A DNA stretch of 40,127 nucleotides, taken from the NCBI GenBank assembly GCA_946616835.1, contig CAMOJK010000015.1, positions 1-40,127 of the forward strand, read 5' to 3'. The DNA is from an uncultured Lachnospiraceae bacterium. GTDB lineage: Bacteria > Bacillota > Clostridia > Lachnospirales > Lachnospiraceae. The notes below the pieces were generated by a model that ran no database searches, was not told the origin of the DNA, and worked only from the letters and a program-made list of their open reading frames with translations. The number at the start of each line of letters is the position of its first letter. Position 1 is the stretch's first letter. A program made the position numbers and the translations under genes. Positions 8,305 to 16,039 of this stretch are shown here, piece by piece.

Positions 8305-8862
8305 ATGGTATTTTGCAGTAAATGCGGAAATAAATGTGAAGATGATGCGGGAAAGTGTCCTAAATGCGGCACAGTGCTTATGAGTGCTGAAAAACTGGAA
8401 ACAGTGTTAGAGGCATCCAGAACAATAAAAGAAATGGAGAAAGAGGCTGAAGCAGATATAGAAAAGGAAAAGGAAGATAAGACGAAAGCTGAATGGATAG
8501 TGGTTATAGTTGGGATCGTCATATATGTAGCTGCTTTAATAGGGGTTATTTATTTGTATGTATCAAATAACAATATATTAGATCAGATAAGAAACGAGGG
8601 CTTTATGAATGTGATTGGCGGGATTCTGTTTCTTTTTACCATGGTTCCGCTTCTTTTTGCCGGTACACCTGCCGGTTTCCTGGCAACCACAAAGATACGA
8701 GAAAGTAAACCTATGGTTGTGCTGAAATGTTTTGTGCCCATTGGAACGATTGTATGGTTTGGTTTAAATCTTGAATTGTCAATGATATGTGGAATGCTTG
8801 CCTTACCGTATTACATTATAAAACGTATATTCATTATTGTTAAAGAAAAGAAAGCAAGTTGA
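8305..8862 (+). CDS. Zinc-ribbon membrane protein, function unknown
   Basis: A 185-residue protein. It has an N-terminal zinc ribbon (Cys4-x2-Cys7 and Cys18-x2-Cys21, with an extra Cys11), then a highly charged, probably coiled helix (about 28-62). Three or four hydrophobic helices follow (about 63-86, 100-126, 138-153, 156-178) and a basic C-terminus. Such ribbon-plus-membrane proteins are common and functionally mixed. I cannot assign a role. The start at 8305 is chosen because the ribbon begins at once in that frame (MVFCSKCGNK). The only AGAAAGG site is about 15 nt away, so translation may be modest. A good terminator follows, so it is the end of a transcription unit. Confidence 0.8.
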   Translation: MVFCSKCGNKCEDDAGKCPKCGTVLMSAEKLETVLEASRTIKEMEKEAEADIEKEKEDKTKAEWIVVIVGIVIYVAALIGVIYLYVSNNNILDQIRNEGFMNVIGGILFLFTMVPLLFAGTPAGFLATTKIRESKPMVVLKCFVPIGTIVWFGLNLELSMICGMLALPYYIIKRIFIIVKEKKAS

Positions 8863-8867
8863 GCCGG

Positions 8868-8893
8868 GGCGGGTATGATTACCCGCCTTTTTT
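8868..8893 (+). terminator. Intrinsic terminator after the zinc-ribbon gene
   Basis: A perfect 8-bp stem, ggcgggta (8868-8875) with tacccgcc (8880-8887), has a tetraloop tgat and a run of six T. Confidence 0.9.
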
Positions 8894-9112
8894 GTGGTAT
8901 CTGAGGGCTTTACATTTATTTTATCGCTCGCTATAATGTATCCATAAGCAACTTTTCGTATATCAAGCATGTATTGTAGTATTCTATGATCAGATCTTAA
9001 TCCGTTCGAAAATTCTTGCTTATGATCACATTTATTTGTAGGCAGGGATGAGATGGATACAGGCTCTTTATATCGCTTACCTCCTGCCGGTATCAAAATG
9101 GAAGGAGAAAAC

Positions 9113-9997
9113 ATGAGCGAAAAAAGAGTAATGAAGAACTACGAGGAACTGTGTTTTAGGGATGACTTTATGTTCGGGAAAGTCATGGAGGATCCGGAAC
9201 TGTGCAGAGAGGTGCTGGAGTGCCTTTTGCAGGAACCAGTGGGTGTACTTAAGAAGCTGCAGATACAGCGGGAAATCCGCTATACTGCAGACGGCAAACC
9301 GATACGGCTGGATGTGTATAATGAAGACAGTGGCGGAGCGGTATATGATGCCGAAATGGAGAATTTAAATCATAAGTCGGTCAATTCGCATCAGCTGCCC
9401 AAGAGAAGCCGTTATTATCAGGGGGCGATAGATATCGACTACATGGATAAAGGCAATTCGTATAAGAGCCTTCCGGACAGCAGTGTGATGTTTATCTGTA
9501 CATTTGATCCGTTTGGAAAAGGACTCAGCAGATATACATTTCGGGAAAGATGTGAAGAAGATTCGGCACTCAGGCTGGGGGACGGAACGAGGAAAATATT
9601 CTATAACTGCAACTATATGGGAGAGGATCTTTCGGAGGATTTAAGAAAACTGTATGATTATGTTGAGGGAGGCAGACCTGAAAGTAAGCTGACTCAAAAG
9701 ATTGAAAATGCAGTAAATAAAGGAAGAAAGAATGCGATATGGAGGACGCAGTATATGAAAGAGTGGGTTATTTTACAGGATGCGAAGGATGAAGGCAGAG
9801 AAGAAGGTCGGGATGAACATTTGATCAGCCAGGTCTGCAGGAAGCTACGTAAAGGAAAACAGCTGCAGCAGATCGCGGATGAGCTGGAAGAAGATGAGAT
9901 CCGCATAAAAGTGATCTGCGATGTTGCGGAAGCGTATGCTCCGGATTATGATGAAGAAAAAGTTATTGCGGCAGTTGGGGCAGGGGTTCTGGCGTGA
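9113..9997 (+). CDS. Rpn-family PD-(D/E)XK nuclease / putative transposase
   Basis: A 294-residue protein of the Rpn (recombination-promoting nuclease, PDDEXK_2) group that is abundant in Lachnospiraceae. The N-terminus FRDDFMFGKVMEDPELCREVLECLL is characteristic. The nuclease core shows IRLDVYN (Asp67) and YDAEMEN (Glu81), followed by the RSRYYQG segment (Arg98-Gly104). This gives D...E-x-E in place of the more usual D...E-x-Q/K. The C-terminus is highly charged and helical (EGREEGRDEHL), as is typical of the family. The longer frame opens at 9053, but AAGGAGAAAAC directly upstream supports ATG 9113. Family members cut DNA and promote recombination. The in vivo role here is unknown. There are no flanking inverted repeats that would mark it as a mobile element. 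Confidence 0.88.
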   Translation: MSEKRVMKNYEELCFRDDFMFGKVMEDPELCREVLECLLQEPVGVLKKLQIQREIRYTADGKPIRLDVYNEDSGGAVYDAEMENLNHKSVNSHQLPKRSRYYQGAIDIDYMDKGNSYKSLPDSSVMFICTFDPFGKGLSRYTFRERCEEDSALRLGDGTRKIFYNCNYMGEDLSEDLRKLYDYVEGGRPESKLTQKIENAVNKGRKNAIWRTQYMKEWVILQDAKDEGREEGRDEHLISQVCRKLRKGKQLQQIADELEEDEIRIKVICDVAEAYAPDYDEEKVIAAVGAGVLA

Positions 9998-10064
9998 ATG
10001 CTAAAATGTAAGCGGGAGCTGCAGGCAACATATAAATAACATAGTAAATCAGAATTTTCAATGT

Positions 10065-10093
10065 TTGACATAAAACTCTTGTTTTGCTATAAT
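10065..10093 (+). promoter_or_regulatory. Perfect-consensus sigma-A promoter with extended -10
   Basis: TTGACA (10065-10070), a 17-bp spacer and TATAAT (10088-10093), with TG at 10085-10086 giving the extended -10 form TGCTATAAT. The expected transcript start is near 10100, about 45 nt before the downstream ATG. Confidence 0.92.
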
Positions 10094-10145
10094 GTGACTG
10101 TAACTGTAGGTTGTTGCATTATTATTCAGAAAGGAATGGTGAATT

Positions 10146-10754
10146 ATGAGCGTAAACGGAATTACGGCTAATGCAGCAGCGGTGCAAAGTCAGTATGCAT
10201 ATGACAGCACAAAGTCTGCGAAGAGCACTGAAGAAAAGAGTGCTCTCACATCGGCAACAGGATCTGAAGGCGTGGTTTATGAACGCAGTGAAGCGGCTGA
10301 TGCTGAATCGGCTAAAAAGACTTACACACCTAATACAGAACTTGTAGCAAAGCTTAAGCAGGAGAATCTTGCGCGTACACAGCAGCTGGAAGATATAGTC
10401 AATAAGCTTATCTCCGGTCAGGGTAAGGCTTTCTCCATGGCTACCGGCAATCTCAAGGATTTCTTTGCAAATCTTGAGGTGGACGAGGCTACAAGGAAAC
10501 AGGCACAGGAGGATATCTCCGAGGACGGATACTATGGTGTAAAGCAGACTTCCGAAAGGATTTTTGATTTTGCCATGGCTCTGACAGGCGGAGATCCGGA
10601 CAAGATGGAAGAGATGCGTGCAGCATTTGATAAGGGCTTCAAGCAGGCTACCGGAGCATGGGGCGGTGAGCTTCCCGAGATCAGCCAGAAGACACGTGAT
10701 GCAGTGCATGATCTTTTCGACAAGTACAAGGAGTCAAACACAGTAGCTGAATGA
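10146..10754 (+). CDS. Conserved hypothetical protein (possible DUF5610-like)
   Basis: A 202-residue soluble protein with no signal peptide or membrane helix. The first ~60 residues are Ala/Ser/Thr-rich and look disordered. A charged helical segment follows (about 66-90, LVAKLKQENLARTQQLEDIV), and then the conserved-looking C-terminal block GGDPDKMEEMRAAFDKGFKQATGAWGG plus ELPEISQKTRDAVHDLFDKY. That block resembles the DUF5610 type of uncharacterised bacterial proteins, but this is from memory and unverified. The disordered N-terminus is reminiscent of secreted flagellar-type substrates, although no flagellar gene lies in this window. It is monocistronic: a perfect promoter precedes it, AAAGGA lies before the ATG, and a terminator follows. 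It is therefore likely to be highly expressed. Confidence 0.8.
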   Translation: MSVNGITANAAAVQSQYAYDSTKSAKSTEEKSALTSATGSEGVVYERSEAADAESAKKTYTPNTELVAKLKQENLARTQQLEDIVNKLISGQGKAFSMATGNLKDFFANLEVDEATRKQAQEDISEDGYYGVKQTSERIFDFAMALTGGDPDKMEEMRAAFDKGFKQATGAWGGELPEISQKTRDAVHDLFDKYKESNTVAE

Positions 10755-10801
10755 GCGTGGCTCTGATAGCTGGTTCGTTGGATAACGGTTTAATTATTAT
10801 T

Positions 10802-10834
10802 AAACGCCTTCCGTAAAGCGGGAGGCGTTTTACA
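10802..10834 (+). terminator. Intrinsic terminator after the 202-aa gene
   Basis: A 12-bp stem with one G-U: aaacgcct plus tccg (10802-10813) pairs with cggg plus aggcgttt (10819-10830) around the loop taaag, ending in gtttta. The A-rich left flank would let it act weakly in the other direction too. Confidence 0.8.
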
Positions 10835-10849
10835 GTCGGAGAATACAAA

Positions 10850-11932
10850 ATGGTAAGGGAAGAACTGGTACAGGATATTGAAGAAAGCATATCTGAATTA
10901 AGGCAGGAAGAAAAAATCCTTTCGGAAAGGATTGCAAGTCTCGAAGAACTTCTGAAGCAGACAAGGGAATGTGATGAAGATGAACTTGGAAGGCTGGCAG
11001 ACAGATTCCGGGGCGGAGTTAACGGCGGAACAGAATCTGATGGCGAAAGGCCGATCCCTGAGGGTCATGCGTCTGAAAAGATAACTGAAGGCTGTCTTGT
11101 CATAGAGGGCGGCGCTTTCAGAGGTGGCGCTTATGACAGCGGTGTGCTGGACTGCCTTATGGTAAATGATATTAATTTTCAATGTGTTCTGGGAGTCTCT
11201 GCCGGTGCTATCACGGGGCTTGACTATATGTCAGGGCAGATAGGCCGCTCTGCGAGACTCAATATAGGATTCCGCCACGATCCCAGATATGTGGGTTATA
11301 AGGCGCTGTATAGTGATAAGAGTCTTGTGGGCTTTACTTTTTTATATGATACCTATAATGAGATTGAGCCATTCGATGAGGATTTTTTCAAAAGGAAGTC
11401 GAGACGGTTTATTACGGTTGCAACGGATATGCATACCGGAAAGCCGGTATTTTTCGAAAGAGGGAAATGCCGCAGTATAAAGCGTGCAGTAAGAGCTTCT
11501 GCTTCGATGCCGCTAGTGACCAAGCCGGTTGTGATGAACGGAGTTCCATACCTGGATGGAGGATGTTCGGACAAGATTCCCTACGACTGGGCTCTTGAAC
11601 AGGGCTTTGAAAAGATCGTGGTCATTAGAACCAGGGAGCGCGAATACCGAAAGAAAGCCATAAGCAAGGCTGAAAGAAAGGCTCTTGAGACTGTTTACCG
11701 GAGGTTTCCGGATTTTATAAGGTCAGCTACCGCCAGTAACGACCAGTACAATACGCAGTGCGAGGAACTGGAACGGCTGGAAAAAGAAGGCCGGCTTATG
11801 ATCCTTGAGCCCAAGACACCTGTTACCATAGGAAGACTCGAGTCGGATATGGAAAAGATAAAAGCTCTGTACTGGCAGGGATATCGGGAGACAGAGGAAG
11901 CGCTGGAGAGACTGCGGGAGTACCTTGCCTGA
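10850..11932 (+). CDS. Patatin-like phospholipase with N-terminal coiled coil
   Basis: A 360-residue serine acyl hydrolase of the bacterial patatin (YjjU-like) family. Expected activity is cleavage of acyl esters of phospholipids or lysophospholipids near the membrane. The oxyanion-hole motif is EGGAFRGGAYDSGVLD (86-101), the nucleophile elbow is GVSAG (Ser117), and the catalytic aspartate is in DGG (Asp236), so the Ser-Asp dyad is intact. Residues 1-50 form a predicted coiled coil rich in Glu/Leu/Lys, which is not part of the standard domain and may mediate oligomerisation. The C-terminal ~110 residues are helical and charged. CGGAG precedes the ATG. A terminator just upstream makes it the start of a new unit; recU follows after 75 bp. 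Confidence 0.9.
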   Translation: MVREELVQDIEESISELRQEEKILSERIASLEELLKQTRECDEDELGRLADRFRGGVNGGTESDGERPIPEGHASEKITEGCLVIEGGAFRGGAYDSGVLDCLMVNDINFQCVLGVSAGAITGLDYMSGQIGRSARLNIGFRHDPRYVGYKALYSDKSLVGFTFLYDTYNEIEPFDEDFFKRKSRRFITVATDMHTGKPVFFERGKCRSIKRAVRASASMPLVTKPVVMNGVPYLDGGCSDKIPYDWALEQGFEKIVVIRTREREYRKKAISKAERKALETVYRRFPDFIRSATASNDQYNTQCEELERLEKEGRLMILEPKTPVTIGRLESDMEKIKALYWQGYRETEEALERLREYLA

Positions 11933-12007
11933 ACTTTGTACGTGTGCCTCAAAGCATTAGGAAAGTAAGAAAATTGAAGTCATACAGTAAATATCGGGAG
12001 ATTACGA

Positions 12008-12544
12008 ATGGCAACCTGGTCATCGAGAGGACTCAGAGGATCAGCCTTTGAGGAAATGATCAACAGGACAAATGAAAAATACAGGGACGGAGGCCTTGCA
12101 CTGGTGCAGAAGATCCCGACTCCGATCACGCCTATTAAGATAGACAAGGAGACGAGCCACATTACCCTTGCTTATTTTGACCAGAAGAGTACAGTGGATT
12201 ATATCGGAGTGGTTCAGGGCTATCCTCTCTGCTTTGATGCAAAGGAATCAGCAACTGATACATTTTCCCTACAGAATATACATGAGCACCAGGTGCAGTT
12301 TATGCTGGATTTTAAGAAACAGAAGGGCATAGCTTTTTTTCTGATCAATTATTCCAAGCGGGATATATATTATTATCTGAGCATAGATGCGCTTATGCCT
12401 TTCTGGGAGAGGGCAAAGAACGGGGGACGGAAGAGCTTCCGGTTTGAAGAGCTGGATACGGAATGGATACTGCCGCAAAAGCGGGACCTGTTTGTTCCTT
12501 ATCTGGACATGGTGGATAAGTATCTGAATATAATAAACGCATAA
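12008..12544 (+). CDS. recU: Holliday junction resolvase RecU
   Basis: A 178-residue endonuclease of the Firmicute RecU family, which resolves four-way junctions in recombination and helps chromosome segregation. The N-terminus RGLRGSAFEEMINRTNEKY, the segment KIPTPITPIKI (35-45), and the catalytic region STVDYIGVVQG (Asp64) then CFDAKES (Asp77-x-Lys79) are recognisable, as is the FSLQNIHEHQVQFM motif (86-100). The usual E-x-K of the active site is D-x-K here, a conservative change. The protein is slightly shorter than the ~200-residue Bacillus enzyme, missing the N-terminal arm. GGGAG lies 7 nt before the ATG. The common partner gene for a class A penicillin-binding protein is not adjacent. 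Confidence 0.92.
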   Translation: MATWSSRGLRGSAFEEMINRTNEKYRDGGLALVQKIPTPITPIKIDKETSHITLAYFDQKSTVDYIGVVQGYPLCFDAKESATDTFSLQNIHEHQVQFMLDFKKQKGIAFFLINYSKRDIYYYLSIDALMPFWERAKNGGRKSFRFEELDTEWILPQKRDLFVPYLDMVDKYLNIINA

Positions 12545-12566
12545 GATAGCAGAAATGCCCTGATTA

Positions 12567-12575
12567 TGCTATAAT
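12567..12575 (+). promoter_or_regulatory. Extended -10 promoter for the 151-aa gene
   Basis: TGCTATAAT with TATAAT at 12570-12575, but no convincing -35 at the right spacing. It lies 34 nt before the GTG start of the next gene. Confidence 0.6.
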
Positions 12576-12608
12576 TAACCGGTCGCAATCAATACGGAGG
12601 GGTACATT

Positions 12609-13064
12609 GTGAGTGATAATGAAAATGTTTTTGCAGGCCGGAGGCCGATGTCAAGCAAGCAGATCGAGCGGCGGACTCTCAGCAGGGAGGAGCTTGATAA
12701 GTGGCTGGAAGAATCGTCATTAACCAAGGTGGAGTATCGGAACTATCGTGATACTGAGGAACAGATCCAGGTATCAGTGCCCGGGGATGAGTATCTGGTC
12801 TTTGTCGGCAGGGGGAGCGAACTGACCGCTAAGATATGGACTGTTCTGGACAGGGATACTCCGCATACTGCCTTTATTCTGCGGCCTACTGATGATATAA
12901 AATACAGGCTTGGCTCTTCTGAGGGCGTACTTTTAAGATTCCAGTTTAAGGATGAAGTCAGGATATTTAATGCGAATGAACTGGTGACAGTAATAGAGGG
13001 CGGAAGTATTACCGTTTTCCAGAAAAATGATGATGTTATCATAAAGATTGATGAATTGCGTTAG
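12609..13064 (+). CDS. Conserved hypothetical protein, 151 aa
   Basis: I do not recognise this protein. It is soluble, with no signal peptide or membrane helix. The first ~45 residues are charged (RRPMSSKQIERRTLSREELDK). The remaining ~100 residues look like an all-beta domain with alternating hydrophobic strands (EYLVFVGRG, TAFILRP, GVLLRFQF, ELVTVIEGGSITVFQK). Translation starts at GTG 12609, supported by the strong site CGGAGGGG 6 nt upstream; no ATG in frame has a comparable site. An extended -10 promoter precedes it. It sits between recU and aspS on the same strand. Confidence 0.75.
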   Translation: MSDNENVFAGRRPMSSKQIERRTLSREELDKWLEESSLTKVEYRNYRDTEEQIQVSVPGDEYLVFVGRGSELTAKIWTVLDRDTPHTAFILRPTDDIKYRLGSSEGVLLRFQFKDEVRIFNANELVTVIEGGSITVFQKNDDVIIKIDELR

Positions 13065-13081
13065 AAGACAGTCTGCGATCG

Positions 13082-13152
13082 ATTAAAGCTGCTGATTAAA
13101 ATTTACCACTTGCAGTCGTACCGGATTACTAAACAGGTGGGAGAGCTTTAAT
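13082..13152 (+). promoter_or_regulatory. Nested inverted repeats in the aspS leader region
   Basis: An outer 9-bp pairing, attaaagct (13082-13090) with agctttaat (13144-13152), encloses a 7-bp pairing, ccacttg (13106-13112) with caggtgg (13134-13140, one G-U). It is followed by A-rich rather than T-rich sequence, so it is not a plus-strand terminator. The T-box core sequence is absent. A TAAAAT box at 13164-13169 could be the aspS -10 element. Confidence 0.3.
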
Positions 13153-13223
13153 AATAAAAATGTTAAAATGTAACTGTGAAGGCTGTAACAGGCCCATTCA
13201 GTTAGGAAAATAGGAGAAATAAA

Positions 13224-14987
13224 ATGATACAATCGAGAACACATACCTGTAACGAGCTGAGGCTTTCCGATGTGGGAAAGACCGTGACCCTTGCCGGGTG
13301 GTATGAAAACCTCAGGCAGGTGAGCAAAAATCTTGCGTTCCTGATCCTCAGGGATTTTTATGGCGTGACACAGCTGGTATTTGAAGACGAAGCAATGCTT
13401 TCTAAGCTGGACGGCATAAACAAGGAATCCACCATTCAGGTTACCGGTGTGGTAAGGGAGCGATCCAATAAGACGGATAAGCTTGCTACCGGTGACATAG
13501 AAGTGGTTCCCACGGAAGTAAAGATTCTTGGAAAGTGTATTTACAATGAGCTGCCTTTTGAGATCAGGCAGTCCAGAAATGCTGATGAAAATTTCAGATT
13601 AAAGTACAGATATCTTGATTTAAGAAATCCCGAAGTTAAGGATCGGATAGTACTTAGGAGCAAGGTGGTAACAGAGCTCAGGAACCGCATGAATGCAGAG
13701 GATTTCACTGAGATCACTACTCCCATACTTACATGCTCATCACCGGAGGGAGCCAGAGACTATCTTGTGCCTTCAAGAAAATTCCCGGGACATTTTTATG
13801 CTCTTCCCCAGGCTCCCCAGCAGTTCAAGCAGATCCTTATGGCTTCGGGCTTTGACAGATATTTCCAGATAGCACCGTGCTTCAGGGATGAGGATGCCAG
13901 GGCCGACAGAAGCCCCGGAGAGTTTTACCAGCTGGATATGGAGATGGCTTTTGCAGGACAGGAAGATGTTTTCAGTGTTATCGAAAAGGTACTTCCTCCC
14001 GTATTTGAAAAATATGGAACATACAACAGGGCTTCACAGGTTCCGTTCAAGCGCATACCTTATCTTGAGAGCCTGGAAAAGTACGGAACAGATAAGCCTG
14101 ACCTGCGCATAGATCTGATCGTTCAGGATGTGACAGAGCTTCTTGGCCGTACTGAATTTGAGCCATTTAAGGATGCTGTCATAAAGGCTGTTGTAACAGA
14201 TGGCTATAAGGCTACCCGTAAAGAGATTGACAAGATGATCGCTGATGTTGAGACAGAGAGCGGTAGCAAGTCTTATTGGTTCAGGGTAGATGAAAATGGC
14301 GAGTATGTAGGAGGCATATCTAAGTTCCTTGCGGATATCAAGGCAGAACTTAATGAAAAGCTGGGATTAAAGCCAGGTTGCTTTGTGGCTGTAAGTGCAG
14401 GCAAAAAGGGTGCTGCAATAAAGACTGCAGGCGTGCTGCGTCGTGTTCTCGGTCAGGCATCAGAAGGACATTTTGATAAGGAATGCTATGAATTCTGCTG
14501 GATAGTTGATTTCCCCATGTATGAGATCGGAGAGGAATCCGGTGAGCTTGAGTTCTGCCACAATCCTTTCTCAATGCCTCAGGGAGGGGCAGAGGCTCTT
14601 GATGCAGAGGATCCCTTAAGCATACTGGCATACCAGTATGACCTGGTGTGCAACGGCGTGGAGCTTTCCAGCGGTGCCGTGAGAAACCATGATCCCGAGA
14701 TAATGGTCAAGGCATTTAAGCTTGTGGGACTCGGAGAGGATGATGTGAAGGCTAAGTTTCCTGCCATGTATAATGCTTTCTGCTATGGTGCGCCTCCTCA
14801 CGCAGGTATCGCACCCGGCGTGGACAGAATGGTAATGCTTCTTGTGGGCGAGGATTCCATCAGGGAGATCATTCCTTTCCCTATGAACAAGCAGGCTCAG
14901 GATATAATGATGGGTGCACCTGCGACAGTAGAGCAGAAGCAGCTTGATGAAATACATATTGCAGTAAAGGATGTAGAGAACGAATAA
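13224..14987 (+). CDS. aspS: Aspartyl-tRNA synthetase
   Basis: A 587-residue class II aminoacyl-tRNA synthetase of the bacterial type, charging tRNA-Asp in the cytoplasm. An N-terminal OB-fold anticodon-binding domain (about 1-110, GKTVTLAGWYENLRQV) is followed by the catalytic core. Motif 2 is FRDEDARADRSPGEFYQLDME (from about 220), and motif 3 is GIAPGVDRMVMLL plus the REIIPFP segment (from about 527). The bacterial GAD insertion domain lies between them at about 290-420. Length matches the family (~590). AGGAGAAAT precedes the ATG. Whether it is a discriminating or non-discriminating (Asp/Asn) enzyme cannot be judged here. hisS, often its direct neighbour in Firmicutes, lies 6 kb downstream with a signalling block in between. 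Confidence 0.97.
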   Translation: MIQSRTHTCNELRLSDVGKTVTLAGWYENLRQVSKNLAFLILRDFYGVTQLVFEDEAMLSKLDGINKESTIQVTGVVRERSNKTDKLATGDIEVVPTEVKILGKCIYNELPFEIRQSRNADENFRLKYRYLDLRNPEVKDRIVLRSKVVTELRNRMNAEDFTEITTPILTCSSPEGARDYLVPSRKFPGHFYALPQAPQQFKQILMASGFDRYFQIAPCFRDEDARADRSPGEFYQLDMEMAFAGQEDVFSVIEKVLPPVFEKYGTYNRASQVPFKRIPYLESLEKYGTDKPDLRIDLIVQDVTELLGRTEFEPFKDAVIKAVVTDGYKATRKEIDKMIADVETESGSKSYWFRVDENGEYVGGISKFLADIKAELNEKLGLKPGCFVAVSAGKKGAAIKTAGVLRRVLGQASEGHFDKECYEFCWIVDFPMYEIGEESGELEFCHNPFSMPQGGAEALDAEDPLSILAYQYDLVCNGVELSSGAVRNHDPEIMVKAFKLVGLGEDDVKAKFPAMYNAFCYGAPPHAGIAPGVDRMVMLLVGEDSIREIIPFPMNKQAQDIMMGAPATVEQKQLDEIHIAVKDVENE

Positions 14988-15045
14988 TCTAATGATGAAA
15001 GATAATGATGTGTGACATCAGAAAATATGTATAGGAGGGTTGCGT

Positions 15046-15789
15046 ATGTCGGATATTGAAAAACTTCAGGAACTTATAGACAGTTCAAACAACATAGTTT
15101 TCTTTGGCGGTGCCGGAGTTTCCACGGAAAGCGGCATACCTGATTTCAGGAGCGTGGATGGACTTTATCACCAGAAGTTCAAGTATCCGCCTGAGACCAT
15201 GCTTTCACACAGTTTCTATGTGACACATAAGGAAGAATTCTATGAGTTCTACCGTGACAAGCTGTTGCTTAAGGTAGTTGGAACACCGGAGGTCACCAAG
15301 GCAGAGCCTAATGCCGCACATAAGTTTTTGGCGGAGCTTGAAGAAGCAGGTAAGCTTAAGGCAGTAGTTACACAGAATATTGACGGCTTGCATCAGTCGG
15401 CAGGCTCGAAGGTTGTATATGAGCTGCATGGCTCAGTGCTCCGTAATTTCTGCTTAAGCTGCCATAAACAGCATTCTGCAGAAGAGATATTTAATTCACA
15501 GGGAGTGCCTAAATGCGCCTGCGGCGGTGATATAAAGCCGGATGTGGTGCTTTATGAGGAAGGCCTTGATATGGATGTCATGCAGGGGGCAATCAGAGCC
15601 ATAAGCAATGCAGACATGCTGATAATAGGCGGTACATCACTGGTGGTATACCCGGCTGCAGGGCTGGTGGATTACTACAGGGGAAAGAAGCTGGTTCTTA
15701 TTAACCGTGATCCTACTGACAGGGACTCTGTGGCTGATTATGTTTTCCATGGGAAGATAGGCGAGATATTCTCACAGCTTCATGTGTAA
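15046..15789 (+). CDS. Sir2-family NAD-dependent protein deacylase
   Basis: A 247-residue sirtuin that would remove acetyl or other acyl groups from lysines, using NAD. The NAD motif is GAGVSTESGIPDFRS (23-36), then TQNIDGLHQSAG (109-120), the catalytic His128 in ELHGS, and a four-cysteine zinc site (Cys136, Cys139, Cys157, Cys159). The ribose-binding IGGTSLVVYPAAGL (194-207) and LINRDPT follow. The family's FGE near the substrate channel reads YEE here. The start is set at ATG 15046 because AGGAGGG lies 6 nt upstream; an in-frame TTG at 15040 is less likely. It follows aspS after 58 bp and ends before a strong terminator, so it may be co-transcribed with aspS. Confidence 0.94.
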   Translation: MSDIEKLQELIDSSNNIVFFGGAGVSTESGIPDFRSVDGLYHQKFKYPPETMLSHSFYVTHKEEFYEFYRDKLLLKVVGTPEVTKAEPNAAHKFLAELEEAGKLKAVVTQNIDGLHQSAGSKVVYELHGSVLRNFCLSCHKQHSAEEIFNSQGVPKCACGGDIKPDVVLYEEGLDMDVMQGAIRAISNADMLIIGGTSLVVYPAAGLVDYYRGKKLVLINRDPTDRDSVADYVFHGKIGEIFSQLHV

Positions 15790-15850
15790 GACTGTGGATC
15801 ATGCTGACGACGGCAGAGTATCCTGGCACGGCATTTATGATTAAGAAACA

Positions 15851-15888
15851 AAGCGGATAGCCGTGGAAGGCGTGGTTATCCGCTTTTT
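15851..15888 (+). terminator. Intrinsic terminator after the sirtuin gene
   Basis: aagcggata plus gcc (15851-15862) pairs with ggt plus tatccgctt (15874-15885) to make a 12-bp stem with one G-U and an 11-nt loop, followed by a T tract. Confidence 0.9.
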
Positions 15889-15965
15889 ACATGTGTTTTA
15901 TTTGTTTTTGCTCCTTCACATTAGGAACAAGGCTAAGAGTTTTGTTTTGGACGGTATTTGATGAT

Positions 15966-15994
15966 GTGACAGATCCGTTGCATTTATATAAGAT
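15966..15994 (+). promoter_or_regulatory. Putative promoter of the ATP-grasp pair
   Basis: GTGACA (15966-15971) and TAAGAT (15989-15994) with 17-bp spacing, 5/6 and 4/6 matches. It lies between the sirtuin terminator and the ATP-grasp gene at 16040, where a promoter is required. Confidence 0.45.
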
Positions 15995-16039
15995 TACATC
16001 AGATTTTGTAAGTGTAATACAACGAAAAAGGAGTGCCCT

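Noticed and set aside
9053-9112. Longer N-terminus of the Rpn nuclease starting at 9053
   Set aside because: A good ribosome site lies immediately upstream of ATG 9113 and within the extra segment; the family signature begins soon after 9113.
9113-9997. Rpn nuclease gene as an insertion sequence
   Set aside because: No terminal inverted repeats or target duplications are seen around it; the family name 'transposase' is historical.
13065-13223. T-box riboswitch for aspS
   Set aside because: No AGGGTGGNACCGCG-like core and no terminator before the gene.
15801-15860. A 19-residue open frame upstream of the ATP-grasp pair, considered as a modified-peptide precursor
   Set aside because: No ribosome site, it ends inside the sirtuin terminator stem, and it precedes the likely promoter of the ATP-grasp genes.
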